Source: JAZLGI01 sp045616225 (GTDB lineage Bacteria; Spirochaetota; Spirochaetia; Sphaerochaetales; Sphaerochaetaceae). Taken from it: a stretch of 21,663 nucleotides of DNA. Positions within the stretch are counted from its first letter, which is position 1. Each line of letters begins with the position of its first letter. Both the position numbers and the translations under genes were made by a program. Positions 7,034 through 14,974 of the stretch are shown piece by piece. The notes below the pieces were generated by a model that had not been told where the DNA came from, ran no database searches, and saw only the letters and a program-made list of their open reading frames with translations. The stretch is from positions 1 to 21,663 of the forward strand of contig JAZLGI010000007.1 in assembly GCA_045616225.1 (NCBI GenBank), given 5' to 3'.

Positions 7034-7600
7034 TTATTTATTTTCTTCCGGCTCTGCTGGTGCTACAGATTCAGTTGCAGGAGCAACCTCTTCTACTTTT
7101 TCTTCAGCAACTTTCTCTTCTACAGCTTTCTTTGCAGGTGCTTTCTTTGAAGATGTCTTCTTTGCAGGAGCCTTCTTTTCCTTTGACTCTTCTGTTGATG
7201 GGTTTTCTACTATTTCAAGCTTTGCATCACTCTTCTTGGAAGTTTTCTTCTCTTCAGAATCAGCTTCTACAGGCTTTGCATTGAGAATCTGTGAAATTGC
7301 AGATTTATTAAACTCTATGCGGGCATTATCATCTACTTTAATAACAACTGTATTCTCTTTGACTACAGCAATTGTACCTCTGATACCGCCAATAGTAACA
7401 ATCTTGTCACCTTTTTTCATAGAAGCAAGCATTTCTTTCTGTTCTTTATCTCTCTTCTTCTGCGGTCTGATGAGCAAGAAGTAAAAAATGGCAACAAAAA
7501 TGACAAGCATTAAGATTGAAGATGCTCCGCTTCCCTGTGCAGCAGCTGTTGCGGCACCGTCTGACTGGAGTGAGCCCATAGCAGCAATAAATGAATACAT
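7034..7600 (-). CDS. yajC: Preprotein translocase subunit YajC with long charged tail
   Basis: The core is a standard YajC: one TM helix at about 28-45 ending in FYFLLIRPQKKRDKEQ, followed by MLASMKKGDKIVTIGGIRGTI (55-78) and a small domain to about residue 110. YajC associates with SecDF and SecYEG. The protein is 188 residues against about 85-110 in most bacteria. The extra C-terminal 75-odd residues are a low-complexity Lys/Ala/Glu/Pro tail with KKAPAKKA and KKTSSKKAPAKKAVEEK repeats, grading from basic to acidic, presumably disordered in the cytoplasm. A GAGGA precedes ATG at good distance, and a strong promoter lies upstream. It is the first gene of yajC-secD-secF-ispH. Confidence 0.93.
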   Translation of the reverse strand: MYSFIAAMGSLQSDGAATAAAQGSGASSILMLVIFVAIFYFLLIRPQKKRDKEQKEMLASMKKGDKIVTIGGIRGTIAVVKENTVVIKVDDNARIEFNKSAISQILNAKPVEADSEEKKTSKKSDAKLEIVENPSTEESKEKKAPAKKTSSKKAPAKKAVEEKVAEEKVEEVAPATESVAPAEPEENK

Positions 7601-7637
7601 ATTAATTCCTCACTAGTGTAAAGTTTTTTCTTAGTCA

Positions 7638-7666
7638 AAGATATATGTATAAGAAAATTATGTCAA
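7638..7666 (-). promoter_or_regulatory. Promoter of yajC-secD-secF-ispH
   Basis: The minus strand shows consensus -35 TTGACA (7661-7666), a 17-bp spacer and -10 TATCTT (7638-7643; TATATC overlaps). The predicted leader is about 30 nt and ends in GAGGA before the yajC ATG. It lies directly after the groEL terminator. Confidence 0.7.
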
Positions 7667-7673
7667 ACTCTAT

Positions 7674-7721
7674 AAATAAAAAAAGCTGCAACGGTTTAAG
7701 AAAAACAACGTCGCAGCTTTT
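7674..7721 (-). terminator. Intrinsic terminator of groEL
   Basis: The stem arms AAAAGCTGCGACG and CGTTGCAGCTTTT (7681-7693 and 7709-7721 on the plus strand) pair over 13 bp with one G-U. They enclose a 15-nt loop and are followed on the minus strand by a T-rich run (7674-7684). It lies about 20 bases after the groEL stop. The arms begin with A's, so it could work in both directions, but no plus-strand gene ends here. Confidence 0.85.
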
Positions 7722-7739
7722 ACTTTTATTTGAAATGTA

Positions 7740-9374
7740 TCAATACATTCCACCCATGCCACCGGCAGGTGCTGCAGGAGCTGCAGGTTCCGGAGCAGGA
7801 ATATCTGTAATTGCACATTCAGATGTGAGAATAAGAGAAGCAATTGATGCTGCATTCTGAAGTGCGCTTCTTGTTACCTTAACCGGATCAATAATACCGG
7901 CAGCAACCATGTTGCACCACTTGTTGCTGTTTGCATCATAACCTACACCGTCTTCACTGTTTCTGCATTTATCTGCAATAATTGCACCGTCTTCGCCGGC
8001 ATTCTCTGCAATCTGGCGCATAGGAGCTTCAAGAGCCTTACGGACAATCTTGTAACCTATTTTCTCTTCTTCTGTGAGAGAAGACATATCTGTCTTTTCC
8101 ATCTTCTTTGAAGCCTGTGCAAGAGCAACACCACCACCAGGGATAACGCCTTCCTGAATAGCTGCACGTGTTGCGTTAACAGCATCTTCTACTCTGTGCT
8201 TTCTTTCTTTGAGTTCAACTTCTGTTGCTGCACCTACATTAATTACTGCAACACCACCTGCAAGTTTTGCAAGTCTTTCCTGAAGCTTCTCGCGGTCATA
8301 ATCACTTGTTGTATCCAAAATCTGCTTCTTAATGAGAGCAATACGATCTTTTATAGATGCAGAATCACCCATGCCATTAATGATAGTTGTATTGTCTTTG
8401 TCTACCTTAGCTGTTTTTGCTCTTCCAAGCTGGTTAAGCTCTGCACTCTCAAGCTTCATTCCAAGTTCTTCACTTATTACCTGACCACCTGTAAGAATAG
8501 CAATATCCTCCAGAATTGCCTTTCTTCTGTCTCCAAAACCAGGAGCCTTGATTGCACAAACATTAATTGTTCCTCTAAGAGAGTTTACAACCAATGTTGT
8601 AAGGGCTTCACCTTCTACATCCTCTGCAATAATGAGAAGCGGTTTGTTTGTCTGAACAACTTTCTCAAGAACAGGAAGAAGTTCTTTCATGGAAGAAATT
8701 TTTTTGTCATAAATAAGAATATAAGGATCATCAAAAGCAACAGTCATGTTTTCACGGTTATTTGCAAAGTATGCAGAAATATAACCACGGTCAAACTGCA
8801 TTCCTTCTACAAAATCTGTTGTTGTTTCAATGTTCTTTGATTCTTCAATGGTAATGACACCATCCATTCCTACTTTTTCCATAGCATTGGCAATTTCCTC
8901 ACCAATGGCACTGTCATTATTTGAAGAAATTGTGGCAACCTGCTTGATTTCTTCTTTGTCCTGAACTTCTTTTGCTTCTGCCTTGATAATCTCAACAGCA
9001 TCTGCAACAGCCTTATCAATACCACGTCTGATACCCATTGGGTTAACGCCTGAAGAAACGCTCTTCATTCCTTCTTTGGTAATTGCCCAAGCAAGAACTG
9101 TAGCTGTTGTTGTTGCGTCACCTGCAACATCATTGGTCTTTGAAGCGACCTCTTTGACAAGCTGAGCGCCCATGTTTTCAAACGGGTCTTCAAGCTCAAC
9201 TTCACGTGCGACAGTTACACCGTCTTTAGTAATCATAGGGGCACCGTACTTCTTATCAAGAAGAACTGTACGTCCCTTTGGTCCCAAGGTTGTCATTACA
9301 GCCTTGGCAATTTGCTCAACACCGGAAACCAGTGATTTTCTGGCTTCTTCACTGAACTGAAGCTGTTTTGCCAT
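7740..9374 (-). CDS. groEL: Chaperonin GroEL (60 kDa)
   Basis: The chosen start (ATG at 9372-9374, preceded by AGGA) gives 544 residues, the usual GroEL length, beginning MAKQLQFSEEARKSLVSG. An in-frame ATG 54 bases further upstream would place the start in the -10 region and is rejected. Family blocks are complete: TLGPKGRTVLLDKKYG, ITKDGVTVAREVELEDPFEN, DVAGDATTTATVLAW with the catalytic Asp, APGFGDRRKAILEDIA, EGVIPGGGVALAQA, and the C-terminal GGMGGMY tail. It forms the ATP-driven double-ring folding chamber with GroES. groES is not adjacent. The gene appears monocistronic, with its own promoter (9429-9457) and terminator. Confidence 0.98.
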   Translation of the reverse strand: MAKQLQFSEEARKSLVSGVEQIAKAVMTTLGPKGRTVLLDKKYGAPMITKDGVTVAREVELEDPFENMGAQLVKEVASKTNDVAGDATTTATVLAWAITKEGMKSVSSGVNPMGIRRGIDKAVADAVEIIKAEAKEVQDKEEIKQVATISSNNDSAIGEEIANAMEKVGMDGVITIEESKNIETTTDFVEGMQFDRGYISAYFANNRENMTVAFDDPYILIYDKKISSMKELLPVLEKVVQTNKPLLIIAEDVEGEALTTLVVNSLRGTINVCAIKAPGFGDRRKAILEDIAILTGGQVISEELGMKLESAELNQLGRAKTAKVDKDNTTIINGMGDSASIKDRIALIKKQILDTTSDYDREKLQERLAKLAGGVAVINVGAATEVELKERKHRVEDAVNATRAAIQEGVIPGGGVALAQASKKMEKTDMSSLTEEEKIGYKIVRKALEAPMRQIAENAGEDGAIIADKCRNSEDGVGYDANSNKWCNMVAAGIIDPVKVTRSALQNAASIASLILTSECAITDIPAPEPAAPAAPAGGMGGMY

Positions 9375-9410
9375 TGTTTTATCCTCTTTAATATTTATTT
9401 TCAAATTAAA

Positions 9411-9426
9411 GTTCTTCCGAACGTTC
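9411..9426. promoter_or_regulatory. Inverted repeat at the groEL transcription start
   Basis: The plus strand reads GTTCTTCCGAACGTTC: GTTC-TTCC-GAAC overlapping the perfect palindrome GAACGTTC. It lies immediately downstream of the -10 box, at about +1 to +12, a plausible operator or leader hairpin position. It is not a CIRCE element (TTAGCACTC-N9-GAGTGCTAA), which is absent here. Confidence 0.35.
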
Positions 9427-9428
9427 AA

Positions 9429-9457
9429 AAGATACTAACAAAACCTCAGGAAATCAA
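9429..9457 (-). promoter_or_regulatory. groEL promoter
   Basis: The minus strand has -35 TTGATT (9452-9457), a 17-bp spacer and -10 TATCTT (9429-9434), typical of the housekeeping sigma factor. The leader to ATG would be about 48 nt. The -35 lies only nine bases after the DUF92 stop. Confidence 0.6.
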
Positions 9458-9465
9458 TAGCAGAT

Positions 9466-10308
9466 TCAAAAAAGAGAACAAAGAACCAATCCCATAAGTC
9501 CTGATACTGTGTTACTTATGAGATTGACAATATCGTTATCTATCCATTTGAAACCTCTGACCAATTTCTGAGGGTTCCCTGCAATATCCGTGTCATGTTC
9601 TGTAAGTTTTCCTGAAGCGGAATCTTCATACATTGCCTGAACCGTAGCTCCCAAGAATGAATCAACAAGACATCCGAAGAAACCACAGAAAATAACAATT
9701 AAACACATGATTGCACTGTTTTGTAATTCATAGTCAAATGCCCATTTCCAAAAACCGGCAGTAATTGCACTTCCTGCAAATGCCCCTGAAAAACCTACAA
9801 ATGTAACTCCGCCGCTTGTTCCTTTTTCTACAGGCTTTCCAGTCCTCATAGATACAGGGGGAATTGAACTTAATCTACCAAACTCTCCTGCCCAGGTATC
9901 AGAGGTTGCTTCTGCCAGTGCAGAACCAAACATTACCAGATAGCAATATTTTCCGGTATTGTAATAAAGCAAGGCCGCCAATGTACAAACAAGCCCGTTT
10001 GCAAGAACCTGAATATAATCTCTGTTTGCACCTTTTTTTTCAATTTTGTTTTCTTCAGACGATACTCTTCTTGCAAAAAAACTTACCAAATAAGAAGAAG
10101 CATAGAAAAAAAGAAGAACAGAAAACCCTTCTATCATTACGCTCCAGAGAACAATTACACCCATGGTTGATGCTGCAACTGCACCGGAAAAAGTAAGGTG
10201 CTTTCTAAAATATGCCACCAACCCAAGAATTGCCATAAAACCAATGATTATAAGCAGATTAAAAGGCCATTTCATGCAAAATAGAAATACGTCCAGTCTG
10301 TTCAGCAA
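9466..10308 (-). CDS. DUF92 membrane protein, VTE6 / phytyl-phosphate kinase-like
   Basis: The 280-residue multi-pass membrane protein has the DUF92 signatures: FSGAVAASTMG (40-50), RDYIQVLANG (96-105), LAEATSDTWAGEFG (131-144), TGKPVEKGTSGGVTFVGF (156-173), GCLVDSFLGATVQ (212-224) and WIDNDIVNLIS near the end. Plant and cyanobacterial VTE6 of this family phosphorylates phytyl phosphate to phytyl diphosphate. Most bacterial members are uncharacterised. The TTG start at 10306-10308 is chosen because GGAGG lies seven bases upstream. It overlaps the preceding gene's stop by seven bases. An ATG at residue 12 (10273-10275) is the alternative. The immediate upstream partner is a VTE5-like lipid-alcohol kinase, which fits sequential phosphorylation of one isoprenoid alcohol. 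The substrate is inferred, not shown. Confidence 0.85.
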   Translation of the reverse strand: MLNRLDVFLFCMKWPFNLLIIIGFMAILGLVAYFRKHLTFSGAVAASTMGVIVLWSVMIEGFSVLLFFYASSYLVSFFARRVSSEENKIEKKGANRDYIQVLANGLVCTLAALLYYNTGKYCYLVMFGSALAEATSDTWAGEFGRLSSIPPVSMRTGKPVEKGTSGGVTFVGFSGAFAGSAITAGFWKWAFDYELQNSAIMCLIVIFCGFFGCLVDSFLGATVQAMYEDSASGKLTEHDTDIAGNPQKLVRGFKWIDNDIVNLISNTVSGLMGLVLCSLF

Positions 10309-10928
10309 AACAGAACCTCCATAAAATAAATTACCAAAGGAACAGAAATATTATCCAGACCAAAAGGAGTAAATGCTTCTGCAATGCAGGCAACCAACCC
10401 AATTAATAAAGACTGCACAAGATTTGTTTCTCCTACAAAAAAACAGATAAAAGAAACAATCAAAAGCACTGTCAATGAACCTGCTAAAGTTTTTGCTCCA
10501 AAAGGTGAAATTTTAATCTTCCCGAATTTCTTTCCTATGATTGCAGCAAAACCATCACCATAGCCCATTCCCAAAAGAGCACAGGCTACATAAGCCTTAT
10601 CTGCGTTTGTGAAAAACCTTACAAGTATTAAACCGGCAATTACCAAAGGATACTCAACAGTCCCCCAACTTCTTCTGTTTCCGCTGTGTGTCTCTATGTA
10701 CAAATTTATAAAGGCAAATGCAACCAATCCCAAAACAGGGAAAAGGTCGTTTTCAAAAACATACAGATAGATAAAAGCAAAATTTGACACCCCGATATGT
10801 ACAATTTTTCTTGCAACTTCATTGGATACATCATTAAAACATTGAGTTTTTTTTACAGCCAAAGCCAAAGCCCAACACAATCCAATGAGAGAAACGGCAA
10901 GAATGACACCCAAGATATCACCAGGCAT
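10302..10928 (-). CDS. Polyprenol/phytol/dolichol kinase family (SEC59/VTE5-like) membrane protein
   Basis: This 208-residue membrane protein resembles the CTP-dependent lipid-alcohol kinases (dolichol kinase SEC59, DGK1, phytol kinase VTE5, farnesol kinase). Seen motifs are EVARKIVHIG (37-46), GMGYGDGFAAIIGKKFGK (120-137, with D125 the likely catalytic or nucleotide residue), KTLAGS (146-151, family K[ST]xEGS) and EAFTPFGLDNISVPL (184-198). About six TM helices are visible. The start is ATG at 10926-10928. A GGAGG eight bases upstream lies inside the glycine-rich tail codons of the preceding gene. An in-frame ATG 60 bases upstream is within that gene and less likely. It overlaps DUF2207 by 11 bases and the DUF92 gene by seven. 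Substrate (phytol, farnesol, undecaprenol or diacylglycerol) is undetermined. Confidence 0.82.
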   Translation of the reverse strand: MPGDILGVILAVSLIGLCWALALAVKKTQCFNDVSNEVARKIVHIGVSNFAFIYLYVFENDLFPVLGLVAFAFINLYIETHSGNRRSWGTVEYPLVIAGLILVRFFTNADKAYVACALLGMGYGDGFAAIIGKKFGKIKISPFGAKTLAGSLTVLLIVSFICFFVGETNLVQSLLIGLVACIAEAFTPFGLDNISVPLVIYFMEVLFC

Positions 10929-12783
10929 GACCACCGCCTCCACCGAATCCTCCGCCTGCAAAACCGCTTGTGCCAAACGAAGAACCACCTAACAGCTTGC
11001 CCGGTTTTGCCATTGACTGCTGTGCATGAGCTACCGAGTTCTTTATGGATGTATTCATTCTTGAACTCATATTTGCAAACATCATGTAGTTAAAAGCATT
11101 GGAACCCGTGTACCAGACAGGAGGCGGAACAGCTACAGATTCAAATTTCTTTGACCACTTCTTCTCAAGCCCAAATACAATAGCATAACTGAGAACATGG
11201 TAATAAAGCATAGGATCCTTATCTATCATTGTTATCAACTCACTTATCTGAACTTTTTCTATGAATTCCCTGTATCCCAAAGTACCTTCCAGAAGCTTTG
11301 TACCATATTCACTTCTTTTTTCTGTAATAGAAGCAAGAAATACACAGATAATGCAGGAAAGACTTGCAGTCAGGAAAATGAAAAGATTTTCACTTAAAAA
11401 AAAGGATGTGAAAGAAAGCAACAAGAATGCCGGCAAAAGGCTTCTGATAACGGCAAATGTATTACTTTTTCTTACATACCATCTGGAAAAGAGGGCCTTG
11501 AAAGAAACAAGCTGAACAAAACAATAAACCAAACCGATAACAGCAAAAATGATTATACCTTCTTCTCCTCCCTCAAAAAGAGAAGATGAGAAAGAGGCAA
11601 AAACAAAGATAGCTATTGCCAAAACAAAGCATATAACACTCATGCCAAGACTTTTTGAGTCTTTAAGTTTTCTGCTTTTAGTGAAATATAGAGCAACAGA
11701 CTCTTTACATTTTGCCATTACTTCAAAGAAATTTGACTCCCTCAAAGAATCTATGGTTACAACATTTCCCTTGCTGAAAAAACCGTAAAAAAGAGACCTC
11801 TCAAACTCAGGTGAAGATAAGTCTATATCCCCAATTTTAGTAAAGACAAATTTGTTCCTTTTTTCTTCCGAAATAGTCAGATATCCCTTGTCTGCCCAGT
11901 AATACAACATAGAAGTAATGTCTTTATCATCTACAGTTCCATCTGACAAAAAACCCTCAACCAAAGGAGAAAAATCTTCAGGTGCCTTGAATTTTGCCGT
12001 AATGATAGGCACAGAATCTCTTCCGAACATAGCCCATATAGTAAGACAAATCAATAAGGCCAAACCGCTTAAAACAGGTGAAAGTACAGACCATGTATTT
12101 CTATAATCGTATGGCTCTCTGGCATTTTCATACCAAGCTTCCGGCAACTGAACTCTTAAAGTGACAGCCTCCCCTGGCATTAAATTCTGCGTTTTACCTG
12201 AAACAACAATTCCGTCCTGTGTTTCAGTGACATCAAAATTTATCTGTGAATCAGATGAATACCTTCCACGGGTTACAAAAATATAATTTTGTGTATCTGC
12301 CAGAGAACATGGGATAGTTACAGAAAAACTTACTGTTTCAAAAGGACATTCCCAATACGGACCTACAATATTGAAGTAAAATTCATCAAAACCTTCATTA
12401 GTATCTGCTCCAATATCGTAAAGATAGGAAATATTATAATCTTTGTTTCCGATATATTCTTTGTCTTCATCACCAATCTTAAGCGTAAGATATCCGTTTT
12501 CTTTTTCTTTTGAGAAAGAATCAGAGCAAGAAAGAGAACTTATCTTTGCTTTTCTTGAAGGACCTTGCTCCTGAGAATAATCAATTGGAATATCTCTGAA
12601 AAAACCATGATGCGCAGTTGCGTAGTAAAACGTATAATCTTCTGATACAGAGTTAACTGCATCTTTTCCTACAACAAGATTCAGGTTGTAATCTTTAACC
12701 CAATAATCATACTGGGCACCAAAGACAGTGCCCAGGACAATAACAGAGAAACAAAAAATCAAAACTAATTTTCTTTTAATCAA
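10918..12783 (-). CDS. DUF2207 domain membrane protein with glycine-rich C-terminus
   Basis: The 621-residue protein has a signal peptide (about 1-22, ending VFGAQ) and an extracytoplasmic N-terminal domain with YTFYYATAHHGFFRDIPIDY, the DUF2207 hallmark. A TM helix lies at about 230-250. A cytoplasmic part (about 255-375) contains SMLYYWADKGYLTI, typical of the family, followed by several TM helices at about 378-485. A Ser/Gly-rich tail ends GFAGGGFGGGGGHAW. Such tails are usual in DUF2207 and TPM-domain partners of LemA. Biochemical function is unknown. The start codon is TTG, sharing TTGA with the lemA stop, so the two are translationally coupled. Bacterial LemA and DUF2207 genes commonly occur as neighbours. 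It is the third gene of the pgi unit. Confidence 0.88.
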   Translation of the reverse strand: MIKRKLVLIFCFSVIVLGTVFGAQYDYWVKDYNLNLVVGKDAVNSVSEDYTFYYATAHHGFFRDIPIDYSQEQGPSRKAKISSLSCSDSFSKEKENGYLTLKIGDEDKEYIGNKDYNISYLYDIGADTNEGFDEFYFNIVGPYWECPFETVSFSVTIPCSLADTQNYIFVTRGRYSSDSQINFDVTETQDGIVVSGKTQNLMPGEAVTLRVQLPEAWYENAREPYDYRNTWSVLSPVLSGLALLICLTIWAMFGRDSVPIITAKFKAPEDFSPLVEGFLSDGTVDDKDITSMLYYWADKGYLTISEEKRNKFVFTKIGDIDLSSPEFERSLFYGFFSKGNVVTIDSLRESNFFEVMAKCKESVALYFTKSRKLKDSKSLGMSVICFVLAIAIFVFASFSSSLFEGGEEGIIIFAVIGLVYCFVQLVSFKALFSRWYVRKSNTFAVIRSLLPAFLLLSFTSFFLSENLFIFLTASLSCIICVFLASITEKRSEYGTKLLEGTLGYREFIEKVQISELITMIDKDPMLYYHVLSYAIVFGLEKKWSKKFESVAVPPPVWYTGSNAFNYMMFANMSSRMNTSIKNSVAHAQQSMAKPGKLLGGSSFGTSGFAGGGFGGGGGHAW

Positions 12784-13334
12784 AACTGTACCTTTACGTT
12801 CTGCTTTTCATTTTCTGAAATTTCAAGATATGTCATCTTTTTAAATTTTTCTCCAAAAAATAAAACAATAAGTGAATTTGGGAAAGTCTGAATTGTAGTG
12901 TTAAAAGTCTTTACAACACCATTGTAATACTTTCTGGCAAGAAGAATCTCACTTTCAAGAGTTGTAAGTTGTTGCTGAAGAGAAACAAAATTTGCATTTG
13001 CCTTAAGATCCGGATAAGACTCACTCAAAGCAAAAAGAGATTTAAGAGTCCCCTCAAAAGCCTTGTCTGCCCGATCTTTCTCTGCAACAGAACCGGCACC
13101 CATAGCCTTATTTCTTGCTTCAATAACAGCCGTAAGTGTATTCTGCTCATGTTTTGCATAACCTTTGACTGTTTCAACAAGATTAGGAATCAAATCATAG
13201 CGCTGTTTAAGATGAGCATCTATCTGTGCATAAGCCTCTTCTCCCTGATTCTTGAGAGCAATGAATCTATTGTAAGCACTGATGATAAAGATAGAAACAA
13301 AAACAAATACCACAAGTATAATGATGAGTGTCAT
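12780..13334 (-). CDS. lemA: LemA family protein
   Basis: The protein is short (184 residues with the start chosen here). An N-terminal membrane anchor (residues about 2-20) is followed by the LemA core: AYNRFIALKNQGEEAYAQID, HLKQRYDLIPNLVETVKGYA and ENTLTAVIEARNKA-like text. The helical remainder includes ARKYYNGVVKTFNTTIQTFP, all diagnostic. The family forms a mostly extracytoplasmic helical bundle of unknown biochemical role. Two ATGs are possible, six bases apart. GGAGG sits one base before the first and seven before the second, so the second (13332-13334) is preferred. The first would overlap the pgi stop as ATGA. The neighbour DUF2207 is its usual genomic partner. Confidence 0.93.
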   Translation of the reverse strand: MTLIIILVVFVFVSIFIISAYNRFIALKNQGEEAYAQIDAHLKQRYDLIPNLVETVKGYAKHEQNTLTAVIEARNKAMGAGSVAEKDRADKAFEGTLKSLFALSESYPDLKANANFVSLQQQLTTLESEILLARKYYNGVVKTFNTTIQTFPNSLIVLFFGEKFKKMTYLEISENEKQNVKVQF

Positions 13335-13336
13335 AG

Positions 13337-14905
13337 TCATACCTCCAAAAGATCTGAATAAGCCTTGAGATTTTCATCTCCCTCGCAACCGGCAAGAACT
13401 TTCTTTGCAAGTAACTTTCCAAGCTGAACGCCTTCCTGATCAAAACTATTAATATTCCATACAAAACCTTGGAACATTACCTTGTTCTCAAAATGAGCAA
13501 GAATTGCACCAAGTGTAAAAGGATCAAGTTTGTCTGCAACAAGAACAGAAGAAGGTCTTGAGCCGTCAAAATTCTTGTTGTTATTCTGGGAATTACCTTT
13601 TCCCATTGCAAAGGCAACAATCTGAGCAACAAGATTAGCCTTGAGTTTAGCCTGACTTGTTGCACCGTCTTTCTCTAAATCAATATTGCCCTGAGATTTT
13701 CTGAATCCCATGAATTGCATTGGAACAATGTCCGTTCCCTGATGAAGAAGCTGATAGAAACTGTGCTGACCGTTAGTTCCAGGTTCTCCAAATACTACAG
13801 GTCCGGTTTTATATTTTACTCTTTCATTGCTACGGTTGACTTGTTTTCCGTTTGATTCCATATCTAGTTGCTGGAAATGTGCCGGCAATCTGTTGAGACT
13901 CTGGGAATATGGAAGAACTGCCGTATATGGATAATTGAGAACATTTCTCAAATAGATTCCAATTAAAGCATCCAAAAGGACTCCGTTTTTTCTGACATCT
14001 TTTTCAAGAGCCATTTTGTCTTCTTCATGTGCACCGTCAAGGAACTGTCTGAATACATCAAAACCGTATGTGAGTGAAAGAATTACTCCACCAACTGCAG
14101 AGCTTGCACTGTAACGTCCTCCAATGAAATCATCCATGAAAAACACTTCAAGAATTCCCGGAGTCTTGGCAAGAGGACTGGTGTTGCTTGTTACAGCAAC
14201 CATATGTGATTCAGGGTTCTTGATTCCTCTATCTCTCATGACAGAGAAAACAAGATCTCTGTTTGTAAGTGTCTCCTGAGTGGTTCCGCTTTTTGAAACC
14301 AGAATAAACAAGGTTCTCTCCAAATCAAGACCATTAAGAACACCCGCAGCATCATCAGGATCAACATTTGAGATAAATCTCGCATCAAGTTTCTTTACAT
14401 CTAAAAGATTTAAAGCATAACAGAGAGCTCTTGGTCCAAGGTCACTTCCTCCAATTCCAATCTGAACAACATGTTCAAACGGCTTACCTGTAGAACCTGT
14501 AATTTTCCCGCTTCTTATGTTATCTGAGAAAACTTTAATCTTGTTTAATTCGGCTTCATAAAAGTCGCCCTTCTCCACCCCGTCTGCCATTACTTTTACA
14601 TCTTTAAGCACACGGCCTCTTGTAAGGTGATGGAGAACTTTTCTGTTTTCTCCCTTGTTCATTATTTCTCCTGCCAAGAGACATTTATACTGTTCAATTA
14701 CGTCTTGTTCATCTGCAAGTTTCTGAAGAATGTCAACAATTTTGTCAGAAACCGGTAAAGCTGCATAATTAAATACCAGGCTTCCTGCTTCTTTGACAGT
14801 ACAGGACTTTATTCTATTGGCACAAAGACCTGTCTTTATTTCAAATTTTTCAGCCTTCAATAATTCCTGAAAAGCTTTTGTTTTATCTAAATCTCTATAT
14901 TCCAT
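13337..14905 (-). CDS. pgi: Glucose-6-phosphate isomerase
   Basis: The 522-residue enzyme interconverts glucose-6-phosphate and fructose-6-phosphate. Active-site blocks are complete: IGGSDLGPRA (151-160), SKSGTTQET (204-212) for phosphate binding, FIGGRYSASSAVGG (260-273), LDMESNGK with E350, EPGTNGQHSF (374-383) with H381, and SFDQEGVQLGK with K497. It leads the pgi-lemA-DUF2207-kinase-DUF92 unit. GGAG lies about nine bases before ATG, and a good promoter lies upstream. Why a glycolytic gene heads a membrane/lipid set is not evident. The arrangement may simply reflect promoter sharing. Confidence 0.97.
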   Translation of the reverse strand: MEYRDLDKTKAFQELLKAEKFEIKTGLCANRIKSCTVKEAGSLVFNYAALPVSDKIVDILQKLADEQDVIEQYKCLLAGEIMNKGENRKVLHHLTRGRVLKDVKVMADGVEKGDFYEAELNKIKVFSDNIRSGKITGSTGKPFEHVVQIGIGGSDLGPRALCYALNLLDVKKLDARFISNVDPDDAAGVLNGLDLERTLFILVSKSGTTQETLTNRDLVFSVMRDRGIKNPESHMVAVTSNTSPLAKTPGILEVFFMDDFIGGRYSASSAVGGVILSLTYGFDVFRQFLDGAHEEDKMALEKDVRKNGVLLDALIGIYLRNVLNYPYTAVLPYSQSLNRLPAHFQQLDMESNGKQVNRSNERVKYKTGPVVFGEPGTNGQHSFYQLLHQGTDIVPMQFMGFRKSQGNIDLEKDGATSQAKLKANLVAQIVAFAMGKGNSQNNNKNFDGSRPSSVLVADKLDPFTLGAILAHFENKVMFQGFVWNINSFDQEGVQLGKLLAKKVLAGCEGDENLKAYSDLLEV

Positions 14906-14923
14906 TATTTGACTCCGCTGTGA

Positions 14924-14952
14924 ATATTATTGAAACATAGTCTTCGTGTCAT
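14924..14952 (-). promoter_or_regulatory. Promoter of the pgi five-gene unit
   Basis: On the minus strand ATGACA (14947-14952, one mismatch to TTGACA) is spaced 17 bp from TAATAT (14924-14929). The predicted leader is short, about 13-15 nt, and contains GCGGAG as ribosome binding site. Confidence 0.6.
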
Positions 14953-14974
14953 CTGTTTTGCCTATTGTTTTGAA

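Noticed and set aside
8196..8840. Long 214-residue plus-strand frame opposite groEL
   Set aside because: It is antisense to conserved groEL codons, Cys/Asn/Phe-rich without family features, and has no ribosome binding site.
9426..9428. Upstream ATG for groEL adding 18 residues
   Set aside because: It overlaps the promoter start-site region and lacks a ribosome binding site; the internal ATG gives the standard MAKQL start.
9375..9465. CIRCE or GAACNNNNGTTC SOS-type box before groEL
   Set aside because: No TTAGCACTC arms are present, and the GAAC/GTTC words have the wrong order or spacing for the SOS box.
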